A DNA stretch of 64,000 bases from Nothopassalora personata (Eukaryota > Ascomycota > Dothideomycetes > Mycosphaerellales > Mycosphaerellaceae): the NCBI GenBank assembly GCA_033816765.1, contig CM066298.1:124001-188000 (forward strand), given 5' to 3'. The number at the start of each line of letters is the position of its first letter. Positions within the stretch are counted from its first letter, which is position 1. A program made the position numbers and the translations under genes. The notes beneath the pieces are model-generated. The model had not been told where the DNA came from and did no database searches. It saw only the letters and a program-made list of their open reading frames with translations. Below are positions 33,001 to 42,832 of this stretch, piece by piece.

Positions 33001-34637
33001 TTCCTTTTGAGTTATGGGACGAGATTGCTATGGACTTCGTAGTGGGACTGCCAGAGAGCACCGACTGCAATGGCGTCACATACACTAACGCTCTCACAAT
33101 CACGGATCGCACAGGCAAAGGTTGTCACATGATCCCCGTCAAGGAGATGACGGCTGAGTACATCGCCGAAGTCTTCGTGCGAGACTACTACCGCCTGCAT
33201 GGTGCGCCGCTATCCATTGTCACCGATCGAGGGAGCCAGTGGCTGTCAGCTTTCTGGCAGCGCTTCTGCGAACTAGTCGGCATAGACCACAAGCTGTCTA
33301 CAGCCTTCCACCCTGAGACGGATGGGCAGTCTGAGAACACTAACAAGGAAATGGAGAAGTATCTCCGCGTCTTTATCGACTACGCACAAGGAGATTGGGT
33401 GCAGTGGCTACCCCTTGCGGAGTTTGCGAAGAACAACCACGCTACTGAAGCCACTGGTGTGTCGCCTTTCTTCGCTGAGCGAGGCCGCAATCCTCGCACA
33501 GGTAACTTTAACGGCGATACACTGCCTAAGCGCCTCATGCCGACCAAGCAACGTCTGAGCGCTGAGGGAGCAGAGCGGTTCGCCCAGCAAATGAAGGACC
33601 TCCACGCACATCTCCATGAATGCTTGCGTTACGACCAAGCCCTGCAAGCTGATAATGCCAACATGCACCGCACGGTGCCGCCACGATACGAGCCAGGCGA
33701 CCATGTCTACATCAACACCAAGAACTGGAAGTCATCACGCCCAGCGAAGAAGCTCGACGTCAAGTGGTTTGGACCAGTGACTGTCACTACCGCACTCGGT
33801 GAGAATGCTTACAGTGTTGCCCTTCCAGATAAGATCCGCGTACACAACTCTTTCCACTCAAATCTCCTCAGACTCGCAGATCCGGAAGATGATGCGAGGC
33901 CGCCACCGATCGAAGTCACGGACGAGACCGGCAACACGTTCAAGACCTGGGAGGTTGAGCGTATCCTGGACTCCAAACCGAAGGGCAGAGGCATTACCAT
34001 GCTAGTGAAATGGAAAGGTTACTTGGACAGTGAGTCTACTTGGGAGCCCGCGAGCGTAGTGTGCAAAGATGCACCGAAGGCAGTCGCAGACTTCAAGCAT
34101 AACAACCCAACCAAGTCCATACCGGTCAACTTTCATCCGCCACCTGGTTGGATCCCAAATGAAACGTTGCGCGATATGAGACCTGAAGCAGATGTACACA
34201 TTATGGATCTGGCACCTCAGGTAACCACAGTAGCACGACCGCCCTCTGTCGGCACCGGTGCTGTGGCTCTTCCTGTTGGTGACCACACGCCTTCTAATGT
34301 TGCTGTGGGCAATAGCGAAGGGGTTTCGGTGCCTGCTTCTAATGCAACGACGGATACAACGTCGACGGACGAAGCAATCGAGGCCGCTCAGATGGAGCTG
34401 CTTGATGAAACGGATGGTATGGAGGATGATGAAGCCTTCGCATATGCACTAAGGAAGATTCAAGGTCACACGCTTCGAGACGAAGGTGTTTTGAGGGGGG
34501 GGTGGTGTCACGGCCGCTCCGCAAGTGAAGGATTTGGGATGGATCACGTGACCTCAGAGCACGTGACCAGGATGACTCAGCCCGGCCCGAAGCCGACCCG
34601 CGACACCTCGGCCCTTAAGTATAGGCCTCGACCTTAG
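29964..34637 (+). CDS. pol: Element E Pol polyprotein: protease, RT, RNase H, integrase, chromodomain
   Basis: The frame is open from 29,964, just behind an in-frame TAA, to 34,637. The first ATG is at 30,102. It lies -1 to gag and overlaps its stop by 46 nt, so -1 frameshifting is the likely expression route, though no textbook slippery heptamer is obvious. Protease: FLDDGANSEL near 30,235 (DDG where DSG or DTG is usual) and DIVLGLGW. RT: 31,140-31,860, with FTKLDV, MPFGLCNAPGTFQ and YLDD at about 31,620. RNase H: 32,060-32,480 (LETDAS, SDHKNLEWF). Integrase: zinc site H-H-C-C at 32,820-32,955, core MDFVVGLP, IVTDRGSQW, then SENTNKEMEKYL. Chromodomain: 33,945-34,100 (WEVERIL, LVKWKGYLDSESTWEP), which in relatives targets methylated H3K9 chromatin. 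The last 43 residues are encoded by the 3' LTR. Confidence 0.95.
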   Translation, partial: QRHDCCCSTTGGKRLGHLLSATDDGPTQEVSHQHEHHPPHEHEHHEMRTVQAFSLQARTNTPSSIEVDKGPEVSHHFVVEGRANGIHAYTFLDDGANSELVNTSYAHKHKFPLYDIEPFTLGLGDGSQAPTIITKATNIELNLQGHIEVVKCLVTDTCYDIVLGLGWHAKHSPHKDWKRSVLTFSDDGCQGHSLYKNVNLPVVLPASEPPPTPDPDYDSLERPDISDISASSPVEVGAERVERGRKHDPVDIEQTSLYELQKLCRTRGAEVHTMWVNPRETHASKSAADPVTAQALGLHAMTARKVMGGNAAFACAMYVEDDYRRTLRRRQEHQAEVYAMSAADYDVFMEKLHRKEKEADITKLPAHYQHRKDLFSKKESSKLPPHRPGLDHEIKLKKDARPPFKRPYPISNRESEVVKAWVDDQLEKGNIQRSNSPAASPVIIVRKPGGGLRVCIDYRALNAITVKSRYPIPLIQDTLNRISGKKYFTKLDVIAAFNRLRIAEGDEWKTAFTTRYGQFECLVMPFGLCNAPGTFQSYINDALREYLDDFTSAYLDDALIFSDTLEEHIVHVDKVMAKLQAAGLQLDIDKCEFHVQETKYLGLVIGAEGIKMDKEKIVAIQEWETPRNPTDILSFLGFCNFYRRFIRNYSGIAYPMTQLTKKDVPWLWDDTCQTAFDCMKQAFAEEDIVLAHFVPGRETKLETDASDFVTAAVLSQKGEDGVWRPVAFMSKKMSPQECNYDIYDKELLAIVKAFEEWKPELISGDIDGDSEDTDFENLTDESGKPILVYSDHKNLEWFTSTKVLNRRQARWSEFLSQFYFKIVYIPGKTNIKPDTLTRRPQDVPASDEDPRRQHQEQTLLPEHRFLNISPMKIRPEGNDLMTEIRTAYGAPEMQQALRELDAGEPCGLLRRHRMDDSDAVAIGGLIYMKNRYGGYNVFVPDAPDLRFEVFKAYHSTPSAGHPGRAKTFELITRDFIWPGLSQYVRNKVFKCHECRSSKPSQTQYPGLLKPLPIPFELWDEIAMDFVVGLPESTDCNGVTYTNALTITDRTGKGCHMIPVKEMTAEYIAEVFVRDYYRLHGAPLSIVTDRGSQWLSAFWQRFCELVGIDHKLSTAFHPETDGQSENTNKEMEKYLRVFIDYAQGDWVQWLPLAEFAKNNHATEATGVSPFFAERGRNPRTGNFNGDTLPKRLMPTKQRLSAEGAERFAQQMKDLHAHLHECLRYDQALQADNANMHRTVPPRYEPGDHVYINTKNWKSSRPAKKLDVKWFGPVTVTTALGENAYSVALPDKIRVHNSFHSNLLRLADPEDDARPPPIEVTDETGNTFKTWEVERILDSKPKGRGITMLVKWKGYLDSESTWEPASVVCKDAPKAVADFKHNNPTKSIPVNFHPPPGWIPNETLRDMRPEADVHIMDLAPQVTTVARPPSVGTGAVALPVGDHTPSNVAVGNSEGVSVPASNATTDTTSTDEAIEAAQMELLDETDGMEDDEAFAYALRKIQGHTLRDEGVLRGGWCHGRSASEGFGMDHVTSEHVTRMTQPGPKPTRDTSALKYRPRP
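34493..34505 (+). promoter_or_regulatory. Polypurine tract of element E
   Basis: GAGGGGGGGGTGG directly precedes the 3' LTR. This is the RNase-H-resistant primer for plus-strand synthesis expected in every LTR element. It is read through by the pol frame. Confidence 0.8.
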
Positions 34638-34711
34638 AACCTACTTCTCTCTTTAGCTATCGACTTTGTTAATACTACACCCCTGCACTCTCGCACTGTA
34701 GCCTCGTGACA
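34506..34711 (+). repeat. 3' LTR of element E (206 bp)
   Basis: I compared it base by base with 27,572-27,777 and found no difference. It is followed by the target duplication GATAA (34,712-34,716). Confidence 0.95.
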
Positions 34712-34717
34712 GATAAT

Positions 34718-35249
34718 CGGTAAATTACTCCTATAGGGACAATTATGTAAAAATTACTCCTATAGAGACTTATAGGAATGCTAAATTACTACTATAGGGA
34801 CACATTATAGTAATCTTTAAGGGTATATTATAGGGTGTAAAAAGATACATAGTTAACTATTGTTTCTATAGATACTAGACATACTGTTACTCTAAATGCT
34901 AGCTCTCGACTATATGTCCGTATTATATACCTTAGACAAGCCCTATCTTACTTGTTGTGTCGTCCTTACTCCCCGAGCTACTCTTTACCTACTCGTAACT
35001 TATATAAGCTACGAGCTACGAGTCGTTAGGATTAAAACGTACTATTATTATTTAACTTACTTGTATAAGCTAGTAGAGTATATTAAATAACAGTAGCATA
35101 TAAAGAAGTCGTATAAAGAGCGACTACTATAATGTGTCCCTATAGTAGTAATTTAGCATCCCTATAAGTCCCTATAGGAGTAATTTTTGCATAATTGTCC
35201 CTATAGGAGTAATAAAGGACATAATTATCCCTATAGGAGTAATTTACCG
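34718..35249. mobile_element. Mutator-like MITE, copy 1 (532 bp)
   Basis: Inverted ends begin CGGTAAATTACTCCTATAGG. Each end carries three to four spaced copies of the unit ATTACTCCTATAGGGAC. There is no transposase. A 10-bp target duplication CTAGG(A/C)TAAT is seen at 27,563-27,571 plus 34,717, and at 35,250-35,259; the left copy has been split by element E. Long inverted ends and a 9-11 bp duplication are typical of Mutator-like elements. A second copy in opposite orientation is at 61,421-62,000. The interior is RIP-altered. Confidence 0.75.
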
Positions 35250-35259
35250 CTAGGCTAAT

Positions 35260-36373
35260 TATAATAAATTTATAATAAAATAGTAATAATCGTAGCTCTA
35301 TTATAATAAATTTGTAGTAATATTATTCCCATTAATGCGATTATAATAATGTTATAGTAGTATTATAACGATTTTGCGACTATATCATAACAATCGCCGC
35401 CCTAACCATAGCAAAATCTTCACCGCCTCGCTTTCTCCCTCACAAAACCGCGACCATAGAGTATCCAAGCTAATGTAAGAGCACGGGTCCTGGGGCTTCG
35501 AGACTCGGTGCATTAACGTTCACCACACCAAGAAAGTGAAGCACTACACTACAGCGACGCTTACCAGGCGAGCGCCAGCGGCACCTCCCGCTATGCAGCC
35601 ACGTATTGAAGCGCCCCAACCATCTCGTCTCGTCTCGTCAGATGTTGCGCAACCTAGGCCAGGCTACCGACTCAGCCTGATCTGAGTCAGATGTTTCGTG
35701 GACAAGCGAGAGCAAGAGGATAATGTCTCAGGTCCGGAGGGCGTGAATCCATCGAGATTCACTACGGAGCAGCAAGGAATTGGCTCGTCCTCCCGTGGTC
35801 ACGCGAAAAAAGCCCCGGCGGGGTATCGCTTATGAACGAACAGCTTAGGTGCTAGGATATAGTCGCAGGAGGAACAGCAACAGCAACGGCATCAGCACCA
35901 GCACCAGGTTGGAGATGATTGGGGTGGACCGGGTGTGTTGCTAGTGAGTTCACAGGCCAGGGGTTCGAGGAACCGTGGGAGCAAGCCCCGAGATGAGCTG
36001 AGATGATGGGTGAGAAGAGCTGGAGTGGCGTGGCAAAAACCTGACCTGAGCTGACCTGATGTGGAAGTCCAGTAGGGCGAGAAGAAAGCGCGGCGCGAAA
36101 GATGTGAGAGCGGTGGAAGAAAGACTCGTCACAAGGTGTGGCATCAACCATGTGCAAGAAGTAGCTGGAGGGCGGGCAGCAAAAGACAAGGGCGCATGGC
36201 CATGATACGTCGTGCCTGTGTGACATTAAGAACATTTACCATCTTTCGCTATCGTAACCAACAACGCCTCTTGGTACTCATCGGTTCCTCCCCGAAACGC
36301 CCACGCTGGAAGTCACTTTTCCTACTTCTTCTGCTCACTCCTACAGCAGCAAATCCTACACATCATTGCTCGC
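35260..36373. other. Intergenic: AT-rich edge, then non-coding host DNA
   Basis: 35,260-35,390 is AT-rich with repeated TATAATAA words (outer edge of the repeat block). From about 35,400 base use becomes normal. ORFs of up to 127 codons on the minus strand (35,852-36,235) have no recognisable domain, no family-like composition, and overlap each other in several frames; I do not call them genes. Confidence 0.6.
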
Positions 36374-37166
36374 CTACGCGCCCGAAACCACCCCATTGAC
36401 CAACTGTGCTCTGTGTCTCGGCTCCAGCACCCAATCCTTCACGCCGCCCTTCCAATCACTTATCCTCCCGTCCCTGATACCCACCACGACGACTCTCACT
36501 TCCGCATCGTCAATATAGGATCCCCTGCCTCCGTCGTCCTTGGTCTGCTCTGGACTCGTGCCAAACAAGCGAGTGGAATCCTGCAGTGCTCCGGCATCGA
36601 AGGTGTTGTTTTCGAGATGCATCTTCTTGCACCAGATCTCTTCGTCACTGCCGCTTTGGAGGACGCTGGCGTCGCCGTTGATGGTGGCGGAGATGCTGCT
36701 CATTTCGGTCGAGTTCATTTGCATGAGCATGGCTGCGAGGCTCGATCGGGGACCGGAGACTGGTGAAGTGTCGCGGTTGGTGGTGGACGGGCGGGAGGAG
36801 ACCCAGTCGTGGACCAGTAATGAGACTTTCGGGTTTGTGATGAGGTTTGTGGTTTTCTTGGAGGAGGGGTTTGAGGTCATGATGATGGCTGGACCGGCAG
36901 GCAGGATGCTGGAGGAGGGGAACGGGTGCGAGGGGAGGTAGGTGTAGTTCATGAGGGAGACGTGGGGGGTGTTGTGTGTGCAGGTTGCGAGGTGGAGCTA
37001 CTGCAGTGGTTAGCACGTGCTATCGCAACAGAGGGAGGGAGCGTCCTGGGGTTCGTACATATCGAGCATTGCTTAAGCACGCCTCGACTTCTGTCGGGAG
37101 TTTGTCGCTGGTGGTGCTGTTGCAGGGTTCGGCTGACTGTTCCCAACGGAGTGGAGGTGCAGACAT
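36374..37166 (-). CDS. PNPOx-like FMN-binding split-barrel protein (pyridoxamine-phosphate-oxidase family)
   Basis: Spliced model: complement(36,374-36,997, 37,059-37,166), 243 aa. The 61-bp intron has donor GTACGA, branch GCTAAC and acceptor TAG. Joining the exons gives CLSNARYLHLATCTHNT and then PHVSLMNYTYLP, the start of the split-barrel fold in fungal proteins of this family (yeast YPR172W/YLR456W type). Further family signatures are IIMTSNPSSKKTTNL, VSLLVHDWVSSRP, SSLAAML and ISATINGDA. The C-terminal half has VRVVVVGIRDGRISDWKG. Members bind FMN and are thought to act on pyridoxamine phosphate or other substrates; the yeast proteins have no proven oxidase activity. It shares a 377-bp divergent promoter with the RhoGAP gene. 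An upstream in-frame ATG at 37,268 would add 34 residues. Confidence 0.8.
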
Positions 37167-37543
37167 TGTTGTAGAGGGTGTTGATGTGTGGGTTATGGTA
37201 TATAGTGGCGGTGGTGTGGACTGCAATGTGATACTTGGTGGTGCTGCTATGTCGAAAGTAGATGTCACTGCCAGTCAACCAGTGTCGATCACGCCGGCTC
37301 CTGCTCGGCATCTTCACACTTTACCTAAACTTAGGCGGTGCTCATCAAGTCTTTGTTTAGGTCGCCTGGACACCAGCTGGCTTTGCTTAAACTTCAAGGT
37401 GTTCCTTGATCGGTGCTCCAAGCCTCAATCGTGACGTACCCAAGGACAGCAGCCATCTGTATGAAACACTGCTCGACCACGTTGCGAACAGTCCTCACCA
37501 CGCACGCTCACTCCCACCACAACTCATATCCATCCATCCAGCC

Positions 37544-39717
37544 ATGTCGAGTGAAACCGGTCGCGACGACACTTCAGCGCCATCATCACCATCAGCAGCG
37601 CCTCCAACTTCTTCCAGCGTCCACAATGGCATCTCGTCGGCAATCAACGAACACCTCCGAAAGGCCGTCGACGATGTCATGTACAGCGACATTGGCGTCA
37701 CGACGCTCCTCAATCGCCTGAGACAGTCGATCGCCTCGGCTCGCGACTTTGCCTCGTTCCTAAAGAAGCGCAGCTCACTGGAGGAAGAGCAAGCCAAGGG
37801 CCTCAAGCGACTGGCGCAGTCTCAGTTGGACAGTGTCCGAAGAGGCGACGTGCGCAGTGGGACATATGCCGCCCAGTTTACCGAAGTCCTGCGCGTGCAT
37901 GAGCGCCTGGCCGACAATGGCATGCAGTTTGCCCTGTCGTTGCACCAAATGCACGAGGATCTGGATGTGCTGAGCGCGAACATGGAGCGGGGGAGGAAGC
38001 AGTGGAAGCACGAAGGCCTCGACGCGGAGAACAAGGCGTCGGCAGCGGAAGCGGCCATGCACAAGGCCAAGGCGAGGTACGACAGTCTGGCCGATGAGTA
38101 CGATCGCGCCAAGACGGGCGACACCAGGAGCAGCAGGAGGATCGGCTTGAAGGGCCCCAAGAGCGCGGAGCAGTACGAAAGCGACCTCATGCGCAAGGTC
38201 GAAACGGCAGACGCCGACTACAAGGAGAAGGTCCGCCAGGCCCAGACCCAGAGAGAGCAGCTCGTGCGGGAGCAACGTCCGAAGGCGGTGCGAGAGCTGC
38301 AATCCTTGATCAAGGAATGTGACTCGGCCCTGTCCCTGCAGCTGTCCAAGTTCGCGACTTTCAACGAGAAGCTGCTGCTCGGCAATGGTCTGGCCGTGAG
38401 CCCGTTGACCGACAACAACACTTCCGTCACTCAGCGTGGTCTGCGGGAGCTGGTCATGGGTATCGACAACGACAGCGATTTCCACACGTACATTGCAGGC
38501 CATCAGGGCAAGATCCCAGCACGACCGGGCGAAATCAAATACGAGCAGCATCCTACCTTGGCACCCAAGACTCAGCTGCCCAAGAGTATGCCAACGACAG
38601 CTCCCACGGCGGCGGCGGCAGCACCTCCTTCACAGAGCCCGTTGACCCTCAACACGGCTTCATCACAACCTGGATCGATGACTAGCAGGACACCCGGCTC
38701 TGGCGCTCCGACGCAATCTTTCAGTGCTCAGCCACCATCTTCAGCAGGATACGGAAGTGGTCCACCCCAAGTGCCTTCTCTCCAAACGAACCAGCCTCCC
38801 TATCCAGCCGATTCCACACCTCACCGCGACATCTACAACAATACCCCACCTTATTCGACTCATCCCTCGGAACGCTCTGGCGCCGGTTTCAGTCAGCATC
38901 AGCAAACTACAGGCTCCATCCCAGCAGCGGCGCCTATACAGATCTCACCAACCCGTGACTATAATGGCAGCTCACTCGGCGGTCCTGTCAGTGGCACTGG
39001 ATTCAATGGTCCTGCCAGTGCTGGCGGCTTCAACGGCCCACCCAGCGAGAGCAAGAATCCCGTGTTTGGCGTCAGCCTGGACGAGCTCTTCATTCGTGAT
39101 CAATCAGCCGTACCCATCATTGTCTTTCAATGCATCCAAGCTGTAGACATCTTTGGTCTCGAGACAGAAGGCATCTACCGACACAACGGTACTGCATCAC
39201 AAGTCAACAGACTCCGTCAAGCCTTCGACAACCTGCCGGCCAGTTCGCCACTCCTCGACTTCCGCAATCCCTCCAACTTCGGCCATGATGTGAATGCTGT
39301 CGCAAGTCTGCTGAAATCCTTCTTCCGCGATCTGCCGGATCCACTCTTTACAAAGGCTGGCTACGCCCAATTCATTGAAGCCGCACAAATCGACGACGAG
39401 AATCAGCGCCGAGATGCCATCCACCAAGCCATCAACGATCTGCCAGACCCAAACTATGCCACGCTTCGAGCACTGGTCCTGCATCTGAACCGAATCATGC
39501 AGAACGAGAGCAGGACTCGCATGACAGCCGAGAACCTTGCTGTGTGCTTTGCGTAAGTTTCATGTTTCCTCTCCTTCTATTCTTTCCTCCCTAACACTCG
39601 AACAGACCCACCTTGATGGGCACCCAGACCTCCGGCGCCATTGCCGACGCTAGCTATCAACACCGCGTCCTCGCTACCATTCTGATCAACGCGACTGCCA
39701 TCTTCGACGACGACTAG
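37544..39717 (+). CDS. F-BAR and RhoGAP domain protein, Rgd1-like
   Basis: Spliced model: join(37,544-39,552, 39,606-39,717), 706 aa. The 53-bp intron (GTAAGT...AACAG) falls near the end of the GAP domain; without it the frame stops at GCG TAA. An F-BAR membrane-curving domain spans about residues 35-300 (INEHLRKAVDDVMYSDIGVT, FLKKRSSLEEEQAKGLKRLA). A proline/serine/glutamine-rich linker covers about 345-500. RhoGAP spans about 505-700 with the arginine finger in ETEGIYRHNG, followed by LLKSFFRDLPDPLF and the Asn-containing LAVCFAPTLMG. Yeast Rgd1 stimulates GTP hydrolysis by Rho3 and Rho4 at sites of polar growth and binds phosphoinositides through F-BAR; the same role is likely here. A housekeeping gene, divergent from the PNPOx-like gene. 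Confidence 0.92.
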
Positions 39718-40347
39718 TGGCCTCCTTCTTGTGAGAGATGCGCATACATCGAGACGATTCAGGGGCGAGAACGGAGAGAACCAGGGAACAGAGCGTTCAT
39801 GAACGCGGTCAAGAGAGCGATCAGAATGCAAGTCCCGCAATGGGACCATAGGATATTGAATGCAGAACTGATACTATCGTAGCACATATCTCAGCCGATG
39901 ATTTGCTGTGGGGTTTTATCGGGGTTTCGATGGGCGTTTATTGCGAGTATGGACTAGTGCCGAGATGGGAGGGGGAATGGTGACGTTAGAGAATGATAGG
40001 CTCGCGTTGTGATGACGCCTCAAGGCGAATGGTCAAGGCGAGAAGTCTCGATTTGTACGCAGGAGTCTGGGGAGGTTGTCTGGCCTTGATTTAGAACTTG
40101 AGACCGTTGCTGCAAGACATCTCTGGGATCAACATCAATACAGTTTCAAGGCGACGATGCAACTTGTCAGAGAGGATCATGAAACCTTGGCATTCGCCAC
40201 GAACCGATGCGCTGCAGCATATTATCTGACTACTGCCTACAACATGCATACCTACCTTATTTCATCTCTGCTTCCGCGCCATCACGACGAGTCGATATCG
40301 TCGAGTGAAAGAAGCTCGTGGCAAGAAAGCAGTGGACGTAGGCATAA
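39718..40347. other. Intergenic between two convergent genes
   Basis: This holds the 3' flanks of the RhoGAP gene and the P450 gene. The open frame at 40,076-40,465 lacks an ATG start and runs across the last P450 exon on the other strand; I see no gene. Confidence 0.6.
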
Positions 40348-42033
40348 CTACTTTGCATTCTCCGCCAAATTGACCTTCATCCACAGCTCTCTCTTCGCCC
40401 AAATACTCCAGATTTTCTGGTCAAGGAAGTCGCCCGTCTTGGACCGGTCGAGGGTGATGTCGTAGTGCCAGAGGGTCTATGAAGTAGCATTAGTATCGTC
40501 ATAATCATGGCCTAGGCTGGGTGTGAGAAGGAGGCATACCTTCGCAAGGATGAGTCTCAACTCAGCATACGCCAAGTTTTTTCCAATGCAGTTTCGCACA
40601 CCGACAGACCATGGTTGGTAAGCGGCGTAGTTGTCGTCTGGGAAGAGAGACTTGTCGATGTGGCGTTCTGGGATGAACTCATGGCTGCGGGTGAAATTAT
40701 ACGAGGCAAAGTAGGTCCCGATGTGGGAGATACCGACGCGCATCTGTTTTCATTAGCGCAAGTATACTCTCGAGCCGGGATAGGAGATACTCACCTCCTC
40801 AGGAACGAACTTCCCACAGACAGTAGCGCCGCCCTTTGGCACGACACGGGGTGGCTGACCAGGGACCGAAGGATACATGCGCAGTGTCTCATCGATGACA
40901 GCGGTGAGATATGTCATGCCAGTAACGCTCTGGAGTGTGATCTCTTCGGAGGTCTTGAACGTTCCGCGAATCTCCTCGACTGCCTTCTTCATCTTGTCTG
41001 GCGATTGAGCGAGCAGGTAAGTGGCACCGCAAAGTGCAGAAGCAGAAGTCTCAGAGCCACCAACTACCATAACGGCAGCGTTGTTGAGCATCTCACCCTT
41101 GGACATACCAGTCCCGTCATTCATTTCTCCCTCAGCTCCACTCTTGACGATGACTCGGTCCCAAAAGTCACCTTGCTCGCCAGTCTGTTGCATACGACGG
41201 TTGATCTTCTCAATTGCGTATGAGTAGTTGTTTGCGCGAGCACCACGGAGCTCTTTCGGCAAGACATATGGAGTCAATGGCTCGATGCCCATGGACCGCA
41301 TGACATGTGAGATAGCGACGGACTTGAGGTTCTTGTGAATGGCATCGACCCATGGGTGGATCTTGCGGTCACGCATGCTGTTGAATGATTCTCCGAAAGC
41401 GAGAGCACCGATGGTGTCGAAGACGGCCATGTTGTAGAAGTTGACCATCTCAACAGACTCTCCAGTGTCAGCGATCTCCTTCAGAACTTCCATGAACTGA
41501 TCGGCGTAGGTGTTGATGGTCTTTTGCTGTGTTCGCAGACCCTTGTCGCTGAAGGCGTGGCCGAAGAGACTCCGAAAGCGGGCGTGGTTCTTGGTGTCTG
41601 AGACCAGGATACTCATGACGCCGTTTGGTGCAAGCGGCAGACGGATGGGGTCTTTGAGGAACTCTGGTCGTCCAGGAACGTGGGCGTAGATGTCCTTCCA
41701 GGCTTGAGCGTTCGCGAACGACAGCTCATCTGGTTTGAGACGAAGTTCAGGACCGTAGACTTCATGAAAGCGCATCAGGTCGTGATGCATTGTGCCTCTG
41801 AGAAGCGCAATCTTCCATGGCAGTGAACTTGCTCGCCATAGGAATGGTCCGGGGTAGTTTGAGAGAGGGTGGAAGTAAAGGTTGTAAACGCAACTTGAGA
41901 TGCCCCAAGCAGCCACGGCCGATAATGCGATGCCTAGGATCGAGAGGATGGTGGCGAAGATGTTGCCTGTCTGAAGGCCAGGAAGTAGCTGTGTCAGCCT
42001 CAAAGGGAGTCCGGCATCAGGTGCTGATGACAT
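40348..42033 (-). CDS. Cytochrome P450 monooxygenase (CYP65 / isotrichodermin C-15 hydroxylase-like)
   Basis: Spliced model: complement(40,348-40,476, 40,540-40,743, 40,795-42,033), 523 aa, a normal fungal P450 length. Introns are 51 and 63 bp. The start is the ATG at 42,033; the frame opens 21 codons earlier, without ATG. There is an N-terminal membrane anchor at about residues 22-45, and NLYFHPLSNYPGPFLWR is the usual fungal P450 start. The I-helix oxygen-binding region reads MVVGGSETSAS, the K-helix ExxR is DETLRMYP, and the heme-ligand loop is PWSVGVRNCIGKNLA, where Trp replaces the usual Phe but Gly, Arg, Cys and Gly are kept. The last exon has RSKTGDFLDQKIWSIW. It probably hydroxylates a metabolite at the ER membrane. 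Its 5' end faces the Dabb gene across 800 bp. Confidence 0.92.
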
Positions 42034-42832
42034 GATGGCGGTATCGAACAGGGTCCGAGAGAGAATGCTCGACCTAGCAGTCAGCAGATATAGCAAGCCA
42101 GAGAGCAGGACGTGAAAGACGAAGACAAAGTGTCAGTACATCGAACCCAACTAACAGGGCGGTAGCGGATGTCGGACAGCGACTGGGGCGTGTATTGCGG
42201 AGGCATGGTCCAAGGCCAGGCTTACATGACAACTCCACGCGGCACTATTGGCTGGAAGCAGCGACTATCCGTCAACAACAATGCGACAGCAGACCAAGAT
42301 AAGCCATTCGTCCTTCGTACTGTACTCTGCCTGCATGGGAAGGATCGAGGCTCGGGAAATTTGGTCGTTGCCGCCCTAGTTGTTTGACCTTCAAGTTCAG
42401 GCATTCCGCTACGGTCCTGCACCGATCGTATAACCCTGAAACCAATATCGTTCGAAAGTGCGTAGTCTGTCCCATGGAATGCCCCGAGATCGTTTTCATC
42501 TAGAACTGGTTATTACGCTGCTGCTGGGTGTTCAAAGGTCACCGGTGACTTTGGTAGAGGGCGGCAACGATCAAATTACCCAGCCAGTACGTCGGAAGTG
42601 GCTAGCTGAGCTCGGGATTCGACTTTGCTGCTCCCCGAAGGATCCAGCATGTCGCGGACATGGCACCAGCGTGCAGAATTGATCATGACCTTGTCCGTAC
42701 ACGTAGTACTGCGTGATAGCCTGTTGGTAGGTTGTCTGATGAGAGACGGATGCTGCCATTTCAGATCTGGTGGTCGTCGCTCACGAACGAACGCTCTGGT
42801 CGCCACTGGTGCAGGAGATAATTGCAGACACA
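42034..42832. promoter_or_regulatory. Divergent promoter region P450 / Dabb gene with a GTCACCGGTGAC palindrome
   Basis: These 800 bp separate two divergently transcribed genes. A perfect 12-bp palindrome GTCACCGGTGAC lies at 42,538-42,549, within an imperfect longer one (AAAGG...CTTTG). A CGG-N7-CCG arrangement (CGGTCCTGCACCG) lies near 42,413-42,425. Both are of the kind bound by Zn2Cys6 regulators, but binding is only inferred. The open frames here are shadows without domains. Confidence 0.35.

Larger units (their letters stand above)
27572..34711 (+). mobile_element. Element E: intact, un-RIPed chromodomain Ty3/Gypsy retrotransposon
   Basis: It has two identical 206-bp LTRs (27,572-27,777 and 34,506-34,711), a GATAA target duplication (27,567-27,571 and 34,712-34,716), intact gag and pol, a self-priming type PBS and a G-rich polypurine tract. 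CpA and TpG are abundant, in sharp contrast to the flanks. Known relatives are chromoviruses such as MAGGY and the sushi group. Identical LTRs and open frames indicate a very recent insertion that has not been through a RIP-active cross, or a genome that no longer does RIP. Confidence 0.95.

Noticed and set aside
35852..36235. 127-codon minus-strand ORF
   Set aside because: It has no domain, overlapping frames of similar length exist on both strands, and the composition is that of GC-rich intergenic DNA.
37775..38551. 258-codon minus-strand ORF without stops
   Set aside because: It lies entirely antisense to the F-BAR coding region, rich in Leu and Val as expected from the complement of a charged coiled coil. 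It is a shadow of a real gene.
42034..42096. Extended P450 N-terminus
   Set aside because: The frame upstream of the ATG at 42,033 begins with TTG and adds no family feature; the membrane anchor already follows the chosen ATG.
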